This document shows positions 39,927 to 47,318 of a stretch of DNA of 64,000 nt, one piece after another. The translations under genes were made by a program, and so were the position numbers. Positions within the stretch are counted from its first letter, which is position 1; each line of letters opens with the position of its first letter. Location: contig JQNW01000001.1 in assembly GCA_000761475.1 (NCBI GenBank), positions 496,001 to 560,000 on the forward strand, read 5' to 3'. The DNA is from Chromohalobacter israelensis. Lineage in GTDB: Bacteria; Pseudomonadota; Gammaproteobacteria; Pseudomonadales; Halomonadaceae. The notes beneath the pieces were generated by a model, which did no database searches, was not told where the DNA came from, and saw only the letters and a list, made by a program, of their open reading frames with translations.

Positions 39927-41786
39927 TCACACGACATCGTGGCTACGCATCAGCGCCTTGGCCTCATGCGACACCTGCTCGTCCTCGGCGCGCGCGGCGA
40001 CAGCCAGCAGCGCCCTGGCACGCTCGCCCCCGCCCTCCTCGGCCAACAGATGACGCGCTTCCGCCAATGCCTCGGCGGGGCGTTCATTATCCAGATCCCG
40101 CGGCTCGAATGCCACTTCCTCGACTTCCCAGCCGGACGTGTCGTGCGCCAGGGTCGACAACCGTTCCGGGGCGTCGTCCTCGTCCCCCGTCTCCACGTCG
40201 GGCAACTGGTAGTCCAGTCGCGAAGGAGTCTCGGGAATCTCGGGCGGCTCGAACTCGAGAGGCTGCGCCTCGGCATCGGGACGCGGAGCCGGTGTTGCCG
40301 CTTCGTCCACCGGGGACGTCGCGGGTGCCTCGAAAGCCTCGGGCGTTGCCGATGCAGACGGCGAAACGTCGCGCTCGGCGGGTACTTCTGCCGCCGTCGC
40401 GGGCGCTCCGTCCTCCGGCTCTCGGGGCGTCGGGGCAGCGTCCTCGAATAGCCGGTCCACTTCCGAGGCTCCCGCCGACGCCTGCGGCGCGGCATCGGCC
40501 CGAGTGCTGGCCAGTTGCCGATAATGCGCAAGCAAGGCGTCGGCCTCGCGCCGCGTCTCGGCATCGGCCGACGGTGCGAAACGCTCGGCTTCCCGAGCCA
40601 TCGCCGTCATCTCGCCCAGCTCTCCCAGCGCCGTCAACAGCTTGAGCCGCAGCTCGGTGCTCTCCTGTTCCGCCAGGCGCGCCTGCAGCCACTCTCTTGC
40701 CTGATCGTAACGCCCATAGGCCATGTAGATATCGGCTTCATCGATGGTCGCGGTTTCCGGGCCATCATCCTTCCCGAGCCCCGGTCGCGCCTTGGCCCCC
40801 GTCTCCGTTGCGCCCAGTTGATTCGCGACGTCCTGGTAGGTGGCCTCGCGTCCATGCCGCCACCGCTGCCATCCCCAGATACCCAGCAAGATTGCCAGGG
40901 CCACCAGCAAGGCGAGTTGCAGCGGCAGCAACCAGGAAAACCCGGCGTCTTCCCCCGGCGTCGCCTCGGGAGGCGCCTGCTCGACCACCGCGCCGCCCGA
41001 AGAAGCGGCCTCGGATGCCGCCGTGGACGTGGCGGCAGCAGGCTCGGAAGAGGATGTCGCAGCAGGTGCTTGTGCCAACAATGCCGCCACGCCAGACAAA
41101 TCGGCCACGGTCGCGGGCCTCGGTGACTCGCGGGCCGCGAGGCGTTCGGCCAGCGCATCGCGCTCGTGCTCGACGCGTGCCAGGCGAACCCGCAGAGCCT
41201 GCAACGCCGCTTCCAGCTCGGCGGCACGCGACGCCTCGCTCGCCGGCTTCGCGGCTGGCGCGGCCGCTGCTGTCGGTGCCGGCGCTGGCGACGAGGCACT
41301 CACGGCCTGGGCGTCGGCCTTCGGACGCGAGGCCTGGCGCTGAGAAGAAGACGCTCGCTCGCCCTCCGCATGACTCGCCAGCGCATAACCGGGCGGATCG
41401 AGCAGCAGGGTCACGGGGGCTTGCAGCCGGCCTCCGGGCCAGGAAATCGACAACAGCAACTCGAGGTACGACTGCGTCACCGGCGTTTCGCTGGTGATCA
41501 GAATGCGCGGCGACGCTCCCCCTTCGGGCACTGTCACGCGCAATGGCAGAGCGAGGGCTGAAGTGTCTATGCCCGCCGCCTCGAAGGCCGCCGCGTCGGC
41601 GAGGTGCACCTCGAAGCGACGAGGCGCGATGCCTTCCGCTCCCGACAACGGCAGTACGGCGCGCAACGGCTGGTGAAGCAAGGACGTGACACGGGGAGCT
41701 TCCACACCGACGCCCCAGGCAGAAGGGACCGCAGCACCGATACCGGCCAAGACGAGACAAGATGCCAGGACAAGCTTGTGCAGCAT
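39927..41786 (-). CDS. fimV: FimV-like polar/peptidoglycan-associated protein
   Basis: 619 aa. An N-terminal signal peptide (MLHKLVLASCLVLAGIGAAV) precedes the FimV N-terminal domain (RVTSLLHQPLRAVLPL, ILITSETPVTQSYLELLLSI), then an Ala/Pro-rich linker, a coiled coil (about residues 200-230), one membrane helix (LLPLQLALLVALAILLG, near residue 300) and an acidic cytoplasmic region with a TPR-like piece (DEADIYMAYGRYDQARE). In Pseudomonas FimV organises polar type IV pilus and cAMP functions. No LysM motif is visible between the N-domain and the membrane helix, and the protein is shorter than P. aeruginosa FimV. The ATG at 41786 follows AGAGGG closely. Confidence 0.85.
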   Translation of the reverse strand: MLHKLVLASCLVLAGIGAAVPSAWGVGVEAPRVTSLLHQPLRAVLPLSGAEGIAPRRFEVHLADAAAFEAAGIDTSALALPLRVTVPEGGASPRILITSETPVTQSYLELLLSISWPGGRLQAPVTLLLDPPGYALASHAEGERASSSQRQASRPKADAQAVSASSPAPAPTAAAAPAAKPASEASRAAELEAALQALRVRLARVEHERDALAERLAARESPRPATVADLSGVAALLAQAPAATSSSEPAAATSTAASEAASSGGAVVEQAPPEATPGEDAGFSWLLPLQLALLVALAILLGIWGWQRWRHGREATYQDVANQLGATETGAKARPGLGKDDGPETATIDEADIYMAYGRYDQAREWLQARLAEQESTELRLKLLTALGELGEMTAMAREAERFAPSADAETRREADALLAHYRQLASTRADAAPQASAGASEVDRLFEDAAPTPREPEDGAPATAAEVPAERDVSPSASATPEAFEAPATSPVDEAATPAPRPDAEAQPLEFEPPEIPETPSRLDYQLPDVETGDEDDAPERLSTLAHDTSGWEVEEVAFEPRDLDNERPAEALAEARHLLAEEGGGERARALLAVAARAEDEQVSHEAKALMRSHDVV

Positions 41787-41877
41787 GAGCCCTCTCAAAA
41801 GCGGCGAACGATGACAATCATGGACTGAGTTTTATCATACCTCGCAGCATGGCGCCTCATGCCAGCCTCCTTGTAAC

Positions 41878-41908
41878 GAGACGAGCCCGCCAGGGGCGGG
41901 CTCGTCTC
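41878..41908. terminator. 14-bp hairpin between fimV and yqaE genes
   Basis: GAGACGAGCCCGCC and GGCGGGCTCGTCTC pair perfectly around AGG. It follows the yqaE stop on the minus strand. The T-run is weak on both sides, so it may act as a Rho-independent terminator or as an mRNA 3' stabiliser. Confidence 0.7.
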
Positions 41909-41959
41909 ATGCCTCATGGTATTGGCCTGGTACCGCTTCACGCCACCGGCCCGTGGCGG

Positions 41960-42118
41960 TCAGCGCGTGGCAATGACCCAGACGGCGTGAATGATCCCGG
42001 GAATGTACCCCAGCAACGTCAGCAAGATATTGAGCCAGAAATGCAGTCCGAACCCGACCTGCAGGAAAACCCCCAGCGGCGGCAACAGAATGGCCAGAAT
42101 AATGCGGATAATATCCAT
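41960..42118 (-). CDS. yqaE: YqaE/Pmp3 family membrane protein
   Basis: A 52-aa protein too short for routine ORF lists. It reads MDIIRIILAILLPPLGVFLQ, then a Gly-rich link, FWLNILLTLLGYIPG, and IIHAVWVIATR at the end. The two membrane helices and the LPPLGVF and LLTLLGYIPGIIHA motifs are diagnostic of the Pmp3/UPF0057 family, small hydrophobic proteins linked to membrane potential and salt stress. AGGAGAGG lies 4 nt upstream of the ATG at 42118. A perfect 14-bp hairpin follows at 41878-41908. Confidence 0.93.
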   Translation of the reverse strand: MDIIRIILAILLPPLGVFLQVGFGLHFWLNILLTLLGYIPGIIHAVWVIATR

Positions 42119-42232
42119 ACATCCTCTCCTTGAATGCGTCCTTTCAGAGTAAATGCGGGGCGTTTCCCCCGCCGGTTTCGCAACGTGGCGTTCGTGCCGG
42201 GCAGACGGGCACTCCCCCCGGCCATGAAAACG

Positions 42233-42511
42233 TCATGACGACGCGCCTTGCGTCTTGGGATCGAAATGCTCGACGCCAGGTGCCTGTGAATGCGCCTCGG
42301 GATCGACTTTCTGGCGCACCGACTCGGCTCCGGCCGCCAGTGTTTCATGATGGCGCTCCCAGTCCTCCCAGTCATGAGGCGTACCACTGCGGGGCCGCTG
42401 GCTTCCGGCGCCGCGGGCGCGCGCCCAGGCGAGCTCCTCGAGCGTATGAGGCTTGTCCTCCTCCTTGTCGAGACCGATGCCCTGCTTGGCCAGGTAATCG
42501 CGTGCGTTCAT
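42233..42511 (-). CDS. hypothetical protein, 92 aa, hydrophilic
   Basis: I do not recognise this protein. It is 92 aa, charged and without membrane segments: MNARDYLAKQGIGLDKEEDK opens it, HDWEDWERHHETLAAGAE lies in the middle, and the C-terminus is rich in Pro, Gln and Ser. The composition suggests a soluble, partly disordered protein. Support for a real gene: GGGAGGTGGC ends right before the ATG at 42511, and the reading frame has the codon bias of its neighbours. The neighbours are the yqaE stress gene downstream and a peroxiredoxin gene, divergently oriented, upstream. Confidence 0.7.
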   Translation of the reverse strand: MNARDYLAKQGIGLDKEEDKPHTLEELAWARARGAGSQRPRSGTPHDWEDWERHHETLAAGAESVRQKVDPEAHSQAPGVEHFDPKTQGASS

Positions 42512-42776
42512 GCCACCTCCCGGGATGGATTCACCACCGCTGACTCACTATAGCGTATCACTCCTTTAGGTGAAGGCGTACGCGCTGCTTTCAAGAGGCC
42601 TGCCCTTTTCAATGCCCCACTCATTTATCGTTTTTCTCTATCAAAGCTTTCGGTTTAATCAAATTCATCATGTTTTGCCCTCTCGGCATACTGAGTGGCG
42701 TTTTTCCTGAGCCGCGCCCAGTCGTCTCGCAGCGACGAGGTCGGCACCGACATTTGCATTTCCAGCAGGAGGGGGC
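42512..42776. promoter_or_regulatory. divergent AT-rich control region before the Prx-Grx gene
   Basis: 265 nt without a gene. The stretch 42610-42675 is strikingly AT-rich for this genome (runs of T with TTTAAT near 42652) and probably contains the promoter of the plus-strand peroxide cassette. No recognisable OxyR-type ATAG-N7-CTAT array is found. Confidence 0.4.
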
Positions 42777-43526
42777 ATGACGCTCGATTCCCGTGAAGGC
42801 CAATCCGTACCCGATGTCACCTTCAAGGTACGTCGTGGCGGCCACCTCATCGACGTGACCAGCGAAGCGCTGTTCAAGGGCCGCAACGTGGTCTTGTTCG
42901 CTCTGCCCGGCGCCTATACCCCCACGTGCTCGTCGAATCATCTGCCGCGCTACAACGAACTTGCCGACCGTTTCTATACCAGCGGCATCGACGACATCGT
43001 CTGCCTGTCGGTCAACGATCCCTTCGTGATGGAAGCCTGGGGCCAGCATCAGGAAGCCGAGAATCTCACGCTGATCGGTGACGGCAACGGCGAGTTCACC
43101 GCCGGAATGGGCATGCTGGTGGACAAGTCCGGCCAGGGATTCGGCCAACGCTCCCGGCGCTACGCCATGCTGGTGCGTAACGGCGTGATCGAGAAGCTGT
43201 TCGTCGAGCCCGATCTTCCCGGCGACCCCTTCGAGGTCTCCGATGCCGACACCATGCTCGACTATCTCAATCCCGAGGCCGGACGCCCCAGCTTCGCCAC
43301 GTTCTTCACCAAGCCCGGCTGCCCTTATTGCACGCGCGCCAAGGAACAGTTGCAGCGTCACGGCATCGGCTACGAGGAAATCGGCGTGGGTCAGCGCGAC
43401 GTCACCAGCCGCTCACTGCGTGCCATGACCGGACGTGCCAGTGTGCCGCAGGTCTGGATCGACGGCGAATACATCGGCGGCGCCGATGACGTCACGCGTT
43501 TTTTCGCCGAGCGCGCAACGGCCTGA
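42777..43526 (+). CDS. peroxiredoxin-glutaredoxin fusion protein
   Basis: 249 aa in two domains. Residues 1-165 are a Prx5-type peroxiredoxin, with the peroxidatic Cys51 in PGAYTPTCSSNHLP. Residues about 172-249 are a glutaredoxin with the active site GCPYC (Cys182 and Cys185), then SVPQVWIDGEYIGGADD, the cis-Pro and glutathione-binding motifs. In such hybrids (Haemophilus hyPrx5, Chromatium GarB) the Grx domain reduces the peroxidatic site with glutathione or glutathione amide. GCAGGAGGGGGC precedes the ATG. It is followed 92 nt later by a flavoprotein disulfide reductase gene and a CBS gene, likely one unit. Confidence 0.93.
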   Translation: MTLDSREGQSVPDVTFKVRRGGHLIDVTSEALFKGRNVVLFALPGAYTPTCSSNHLPRYNELADRFYTSGIDDIVCLSVNDPFVMEAWGQHQEAENLTLIGDGNGEFTAGMGMLVDKSGQGFGQRSRRYAMLVRNGVIEKLFVEPDLPGDPFEVSDADTMLDYLNPEAGRPSFATFFTKPGCPYCTRAKEQLQRHGIGYEEIGVGQRDVTSRSLRAMTGRASVPQVWIDGEYIGGADDVTRFFAERATA

Positions 43527-43550
43527 CGCTCATGCGGCCTGTCATCCATG

Positions 43551-43573
43551 CCACGGCAAGACGATCGCCGTGG
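43551..43573 (+). other. hairpin between the Prx-Grx and reductase genes
   Basis: CCACGGC and GCCGTGG pair over 7 bp around a 9-nt loop in the 92-nt gap. It has no T-run and could tune processing between the two genes. Confidence 0.4.
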
Positions 43574-43618
43574 TCTTCATCATCGTCTTGAAACTCACGA
43601 GGACAAAAGGAAATACGC

Positions 43619-45088
43619 ATGGAAGTACGCAAGGTGGATGTCGCCATCATCGGTGCCGGCACGGCAGGACTCGGCGCCTACCGGGCCGCCAAGGCACACA
43701 CCGACTCGGTGGTCATGATCGAGGGCGGCCCTTATGGCACGACCTGCGCTCGTGTGGGCTGCATGCCCTCCAAGCTGCTGATCGCCGCCGCCGAGGCCGC
43801 GCACCACGCCCGTGACACGGCGCCCTTCGGGATCAACGTCAGCGGCGAAGTAAGCGTCGATGGCCGTGCGGTGATGGACCGCGTACGCCGCGAGCGCGAC
43901 CGTTTCGTCGGCCTTGTCATCGAGTCGGTGGAAGGCATTCCCGAGGCGGACAAGCTGCGCGGCTACGCTCGCTTCGCCGATGCCCATACCCTGATCGTCG
44001 ATGAAGAAACCCGTGTCGAGGCAAAGAAGGTGGTCATCGCCAGCGGCTCCACCCCGACCTACCCCAGCTTCTTCGAGGCCGCGGGCGACCGCCTGGTCAT
44101 CAACGACGACGTCTTCGAATGGGAGACCCTGCCGGAATCGGTGGCTCTGTTCGGCCCCGGTGTCATCGGCCTGGAACTGGGCCAGGCCTTGCACCGGCTC
44201 GGTGTGCGCCTGCGCATCTTCGGTGTCGGTGGCGCCCTCGGCCCGTTGCAGGACGCCGAGATTCGCGACTATGCCGAACGTGCATTCAACGATGAGCTGT
44301 ACGTCGATCCCGATGCCACCGTCGAGTCCATCGAGCGTGACGGTGACAGCGTGGTCATTACCTTCATCGAACGTACCTCCGGCGAGCGCCTGACCGAACG
44401 CTTCGACTATCTGCTCGCGGCCACCGGTCGGCGCCCCAACGTCGACAAGCTCGATATCGAGGCCGCGCACCTCAAGCTCGATGCACGCGGCGTCCCGGTC
44501 TACAACCGCCATACACTGCAATGCCGGGGTGACGACGGCGTGCCGAGTCATGTATTCATCGCCGGCGATGCCAATCACGAGCTACCGCTGCTCCACGAAG
44601 CCTCGGACGAGGGGCGCATCGCCGGCGACAATGCGGGACGCTATCCCGATGTGCGCGCCGGGCATCGGCGTACGCCGCTGGGCGTGGTCTTCAGCGATCC
44701 GCAAATCGCCACCGTGGGAATGAGCTATCCTCAACTTGAGACGCGCTATGGCGACTGTGACTGTTTCGCGGTCGGTGAAGTATCCTTCGAAAATCAGGGC
44801 CGTTCACGGGTCATGCGCATGAACAAGGGGCTGATGCACGTCTATGCCGAGCAGGGATCCGGCTTGTTCCTGGGTGCCGAGATCTTCGGACCACGCGCCG
44901 AGCACCTCGGACACCTGCTGGCCTGGGCGCACCAGCAACGCCTGACCGTCAGCGAGATGCTGGAGATGCCGTTTTATCACCCGGTCGTCGAGGAAGGCTT
45001 GCGCACCGCATTGCGCGATCTCAACGCCAGGCTCCAGCTGGGGCCGGCGGTGGTCGAGCGCTGCATGGAGTGCGGACCGGGCGACTGA
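43619..45088 (+). CDS. FAD-dependent pyridine nucleotide-disulfide oxidoreductase, Lpd-like
   Basis: 489 aa. FAD-binding [14 protein letters not shown] at the N-terminus; the redox disulfide Cys43/Cys48 in [10 protein letters not shown]; the pyridine-nucleotide motif [17 protein letters not shown] motif HVFIAGDAN; and the dimer-interface HPVVEEG His-Glu at the C-terminus. The family includes dihydrolipoamide dehydrogenase and glutathione reductase; the closest look is Lpd, but no PDH subunits are nearby. The residue after the second beta-strand of the NAD(P) site is neither Glu nor Arg, so cofactor preference cannot be read. The position after a Prx-Grx gene suggests a reductant supplier for peroxide detoxification. 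Confidence 0.8.
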   Translation: MEVRKVDVAIIGAGTAGLGAYRAAKAHTDSVVMIEGGPYGTTCARVGCMPSKLLIAAAEAAHHARDTAPFGINVSGEVSVDGRAVMDRVRRERDRFVGLVIESVEGIPEADKLRGYARFADAHTLIVDEETRVEAKKVVIASGSTPTYPSFFEAAGDRLVINDDVFEWETLPESVALFGPGVIGLELGQALHRLGVRLRIFGVGGALGPLQDAEIRDYAERAFNDELYVDPDATVESIERDGDSVVITFIERTSGERLTERFDYLLAATGRRPNVDKLDIEAAHLKLDARGVPVYNRHTLQCRGDDGVPSHVFIAGDANHELPLLHEASDEGRIAGDNAGRYPDVRAGHRRTPLGVVFSDPQIATVGMSYPQLETRYGDCDCFAVGEVSFENQGRSRVMRMNKGLMHVYAEQGSGLFLGAEIFGPRAEHLGHLLAWAHQQRLTVSEMLEMPFYHPVVEEGLRTALRDLNARLQLGPAVVERCMECGPGD

Positions 45089-45125
45089 CGTTCTCGCACC
45101 GTGCTCCGCGCGGTGCAACGCCAAC

Positions 45126-45152
45126 GGCATGACGCCGCCACGGCGTCATGCC
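45126..45152 (+). other. 12-bp perfect hairpin before the CBS gene
   Basis: GGCATGACGCCG and CGGCGTCATGCC pair perfectly around CCA. It ends about 23 nt before the CBS start codon and just before its AGGAG Shine-Dalgarno site. It lacks a T-run, so it may be a processing or stability hairpin and not a terminator. Confidence 0.55.
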
Positions 45153-45175
45153 CGCCGATGCTTAGGAGACCTGCC

Positions 45176-45586
45176 ATGACGCGCTCATCCCCCGCCGTTG
45201 TCGGCGATATCATGCTACGCGATGGTTACCGCGTCACCGCCGACACCTCGATCTCCACGCTGGCCGACGGCCTGGCACGCCACCGGCTCCCCGGGGCGCC
45301 GGTGGTCGATGCCAACGACCGCTTGATCGGCTTCATCTCGGAACAGGATGTGCTGGGGCAACTGCTCGACAGCGCTTACCATTGCGGCGAGCCGTCGCTG
45401 GTGGGCGAACTGATGCGTGAGGTCGTGCTGACCGTCACGCCGGACAAGAGCATCGTCGACCTGGCCGAATCCATGCGTGGCGAACGCCCCAAGGTCTACC
45501 CCGTCGTCGACGAGGGGCATGTCGTGGGCCTGGTGACGCGACGCGAAATACTGGCGGCATTGCTGCAGATGCGCAGCCGCTGCTGA
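45176..45586 (+). CDS. CBS-domain protein
   Basis: 136 aa consisting of a tandem CBS (Bateman) pair. CBS1 covers about residues 8-65 (VGDIMLRDGYRVTADTSIS, LPGAPVVDANDRLIGFISEQD) and CBS2 about 78-130 (VGELMREVVLTVTPDKSIVD, KVYPVVDEGHVVGLVTRREIL). Such modules bind adenine nucleotides and act as regulators or as stress-linked proteins. The ATG at 45176 has AGGAG 7 nt upstream. It has no catalytic partner domain. It follows the Lpd-like gene by 87 nt, with a 12-bp hairpin between. Confidence 0.9.
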   Translation: MTRSSPAVVGDIMLRDGYRVTADTSISTLADGLARHRLPGAPVVDANDRLIGFISEQDVLGQLLDSAYHCGEPSLVGELMREVVLTVTPDKSIVDLAESMRGERPKVYPVVDEGHVVGLVTRREILAALLQMRSRC

Positions 45587-45609
45587 GCCCCGCCGCCCGC
45601 CATAAAAAA

Positions 45610-45632
45610 ACCGCCGCGCAGGGCGCGGCGGT
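45610..45632 (-). terminator. intrinsic terminator pointing to the minus strand, no known upstream gene
   Basis: Read on the minus strand, ACCGCCGCGC and GCGCGGCGGT pair over 10 bp around CCT and are followed by a run of seven T residues. On the plus strand the run is A, so it is not a good terminator for the CBS gene. No annotated minus-strand gene lies within 600 nt upstream of it. Confidence 0.8.
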
Positions 45633-45768
45633 CAATCGAGAACAGTAAGCTCAAAACGAATACCCTAGCGACTGCCGGGAAATAACGTCTCTTGCCTTAC
45701 TCTGACCCCGCTGACGGCAAAAGTTCCACCAGCGTGAATTTTTTTGCTCGCCGGAGCGCTCATCGGGC
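45633..45768 (-). ncRNA. candidate small RNA or small ORF upstream of the orphan terminator
   Basis: About 135 nt between the minus-strand terminator and the tRNA-Gly promoter. A 32-aa ORF is present at 45763-45665 on the minus strand (MSAPASKKIHAGGTFAVSG and so on), but it has no clear Shine-Dalgarno site. Either a small transcript or a microprotein could explain the terminator. Function is unknown. Confidence 0.3.
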
Positions 45769-45798
45769 TTGCCAAGCCACGCCACGCTTGATTAACAT
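45769..45798 (+). promoter_or_regulatory. promoter of tRNA-Gly(CCC)
   Basis: TTGCCA at 45769-45774 and TAACAT at 45793-45798 with an 18-nt spacer, then a GC-rich discriminator and the tRNA 13 nt later. The layout is typical for a stable RNA promoter. Confidence 0.55.
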
Positions 45799-45811
45799 CC
45801 CTTCCCGTCGA

Positions 45812-45887
45812 GCGGGCATAGCTCAGTTGGTAGAGCATCAGCTTCCCAAGCTGAGGGTCGCGAGTTCGAGCCTCGTTGCCCGCTCCA
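45812..45887 (+). tRNA. glyU: tRNA-Gly (anticodon CCC), CCA encoded
   Basis: 76 nt. Acceptor GCGGGCA pairs with TGCCCGC at 45877-45883; the D-arm is GCTC...GAGC; the anticodon stem TCAGC/GCTGA encloses TTCCCAA, giving CCC at 45845-45847; the T-arm is GCGAG TTCGAGC CTCGT; T is the discriminator and CCA is encoded at 45885-45887. It reads GGG glycine codons. Confidence 0.97.
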
Positions 45888-46029
45888 TCCCCTCATGGGG
45901 CATTCAAGCAGACCCCAAGGGTCGCGAGCTGGTACGCCAGCCCGATCTAGCCTCGTTGCCCGCTCCATCCCCCCCATGAAATATTCGAGCAGCCCAAAGA
46001 ACCGCGAGCTGGTGCGCCAGTCCGGTAGA
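45869..46029 (+). repeat. 80-bp tandem repeats carrying the tRNA-Gly 3' end (rtT-like)
   Basis: The 23 bases at 45869-45891 (the tRNA 3' end from AGCCTCGTT onwards plus ATCCC) recur exactly at 45949-45971, a period of 80 bp. Both are followed by a similar stretch with CATG near the start and a GCGAGCTGGT-R-CGCCAG hairpin near 45924-45940 and 46004-46020. Unit 2 is about three-quarters identical to unit 1. No second cloverleaf can be formed. See findings. Confidence 0.85.
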
Positions 46030-46205
46030 ACGCCATCCAATCGCCCCTCTTAGCACGCTCCCCCATGTTGTTTTCTCGCCGTACCGTCAGGCATCGCCTG
46101 TCCTGTTCGTCCGCCCTCCACGCCTCGCCGATGGTCGAGTCGCGCGCATGGAGACTTTTGGGCAGAATCACGCTGCTGGACACTCACGCTAAAGATGAAA
46201 ACACC

Positions 46206-47210
46206 ATGACGACTTTTCCACGCAACACCCGGGCATGGCTGGGCGCCATGCTTTGCAGCTTGCCCTTGGCCCTGAGCGCCTTCGATGTTCACGCGGCCCC
46301 CGAGGGCAAGACCGACTGCATCGCACCCGCCAAACCCGGCGGAGGATGGGATTTCACCTGCCGGGCCACGGCGCGCGCCTTGCAGGAACTCGACCTGATT
46401 CCCGCCGGCATGCAAACCGTCAACATTCCCGGCGCCAGCGGCGGTGTGGCCTTCAGTCATGTGCGCGCCAAGCGCAATGACGACGACGACCTGATCGTCG
46501 CAGCCTCCACTGCCACCACCACGCGTCTGGCCCAACGCCGCTATGCGGGTGGCGATCGCGACCAGGTCCGCTGGGTCAATGCCATGGGCGCCGACTATGG
46601 CATCGTCGCGGTGCCCGAAGACTCCCCCTACGACGATTTGGCCGAGTTGCTCGATGCACTCGAGAAGGACCCGCAGAGCGTCAGTTTCTCGGGCGGTGAC
46701 GTCGTCGGCGGCTTCGATCATCTGAAGGTATTGATGGCCGCCCGGGAAGCCGGTATCGACGACCTGCGCGATATCAAGTATCTGGCCTTCGACTCCGGCT
46801 CCGTCGCCATTACCCAGTTGCTGGGAGGCCACCTCGACGCCTTTACCGGCGACGTCTCCGAAGCCATGAGCTTCGTCGAAAGCGGCGACCTGCGCCTGCT
46901 GGCCGTCTTCTCGGAAGAGCGCCTGCCGGGTGAACTGAGCGATGTTCCCACCGCGCGCGAGCAGGGCATCGACGTCGTGGCACCCAATTGGCGGGGCTTC
47001 TACGTGCCCGGCGGCGTCTCCGATGCCGCTTATGCGGACTGGAAAGAGACGCTCGATACCCTGTACGACTCCGCACAATGGAAGCAGATCATGAAGACCA
47101 ACGGCCTGCTGCCATTCCACAAATCCGGAGACGACATGGAGCGCTTCGTCGAAAAGCAGGTCAACGACATTCGCGAACTCTCGGAAACGCTGGGCCTGGT
47201 CGCGTCATGA
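46206..47210 (+). CDS. TctC/Bug-type tripartite tricarboxylate transporter substrate-binding protein
   Basis: 334 aa. A signal peptide (WLGAMLCSLPLALSAFDVHA) leads into a two-lobe binding protein. IAPAKPGGGWDFTCRATARA near the N-terminus and NIPGASGGVAFSHV, NWRGFYVPGGVSD near the end are typical of the Bug family (COG3181), which binds carboxylates for TctAB permeases. The family usually has an Asp or similar residue at the ligand loop after GGGWD, present here. Neither tctA nor tctB lies beside it. A homologue may serve another permease or act as an extracytoplasmic sensor. The start ATG at 46206 has no strong Shine-Dalgarno site. Confidence 0.87.
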   Translation: MTTFPRNTRAWLGAMLCSLPLALSAFDVHAAPEGKTDCIAPAKPGGGWDFTCRATARALQELDLIPAGMQTVNIPGASGGVAFSHVRAKRNDDDDLIVAASTATTTRLAQRRYAGGDRDQVRWVNAMGADYGIVAVPEDSPYDDLAELLDALEKDPQSVSFSGGDVVGGFDHLKVLMAAREAGIDDLRDIKYLAFDSGSVAITQLLGGHLDAFTGDVSEAMSFVESGDLRLLAVFSEERLPGELSDVPTAREQGIDVVAPNWRGFYVPGGVSDAAYADWKETLDTLYDSAQWKQIMKTNGLLPFHKSGDDMERFVEKQVNDIRELSETLGLVAS

Positions 47211-47318
47211 CCTGTCGCCGATGGCCGGATTCCACGGCCATCGGCACACGTCTCGGCCAACCCGTGGGGGACATGCTAGACTCGTGGCTTCGCAAACGTT
47301 TCGGCCTCTCATCGCATC

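Noticed and set aside
42620..42665. OxyR binding site before the Prx-Grx gene
   Set aside because: An ATCG-N5-CTAT resemblance exists, but spacing and half-sites do not fit the ATAG-N7-CTAT pattern.
45888..45971. Second tRNA gene after tRNA-Gly
   Set aside because: Only the 3' end of the tRNA is repeated; no D-arm or anticodon arm can be folded, so it is a repeat and not a gene.
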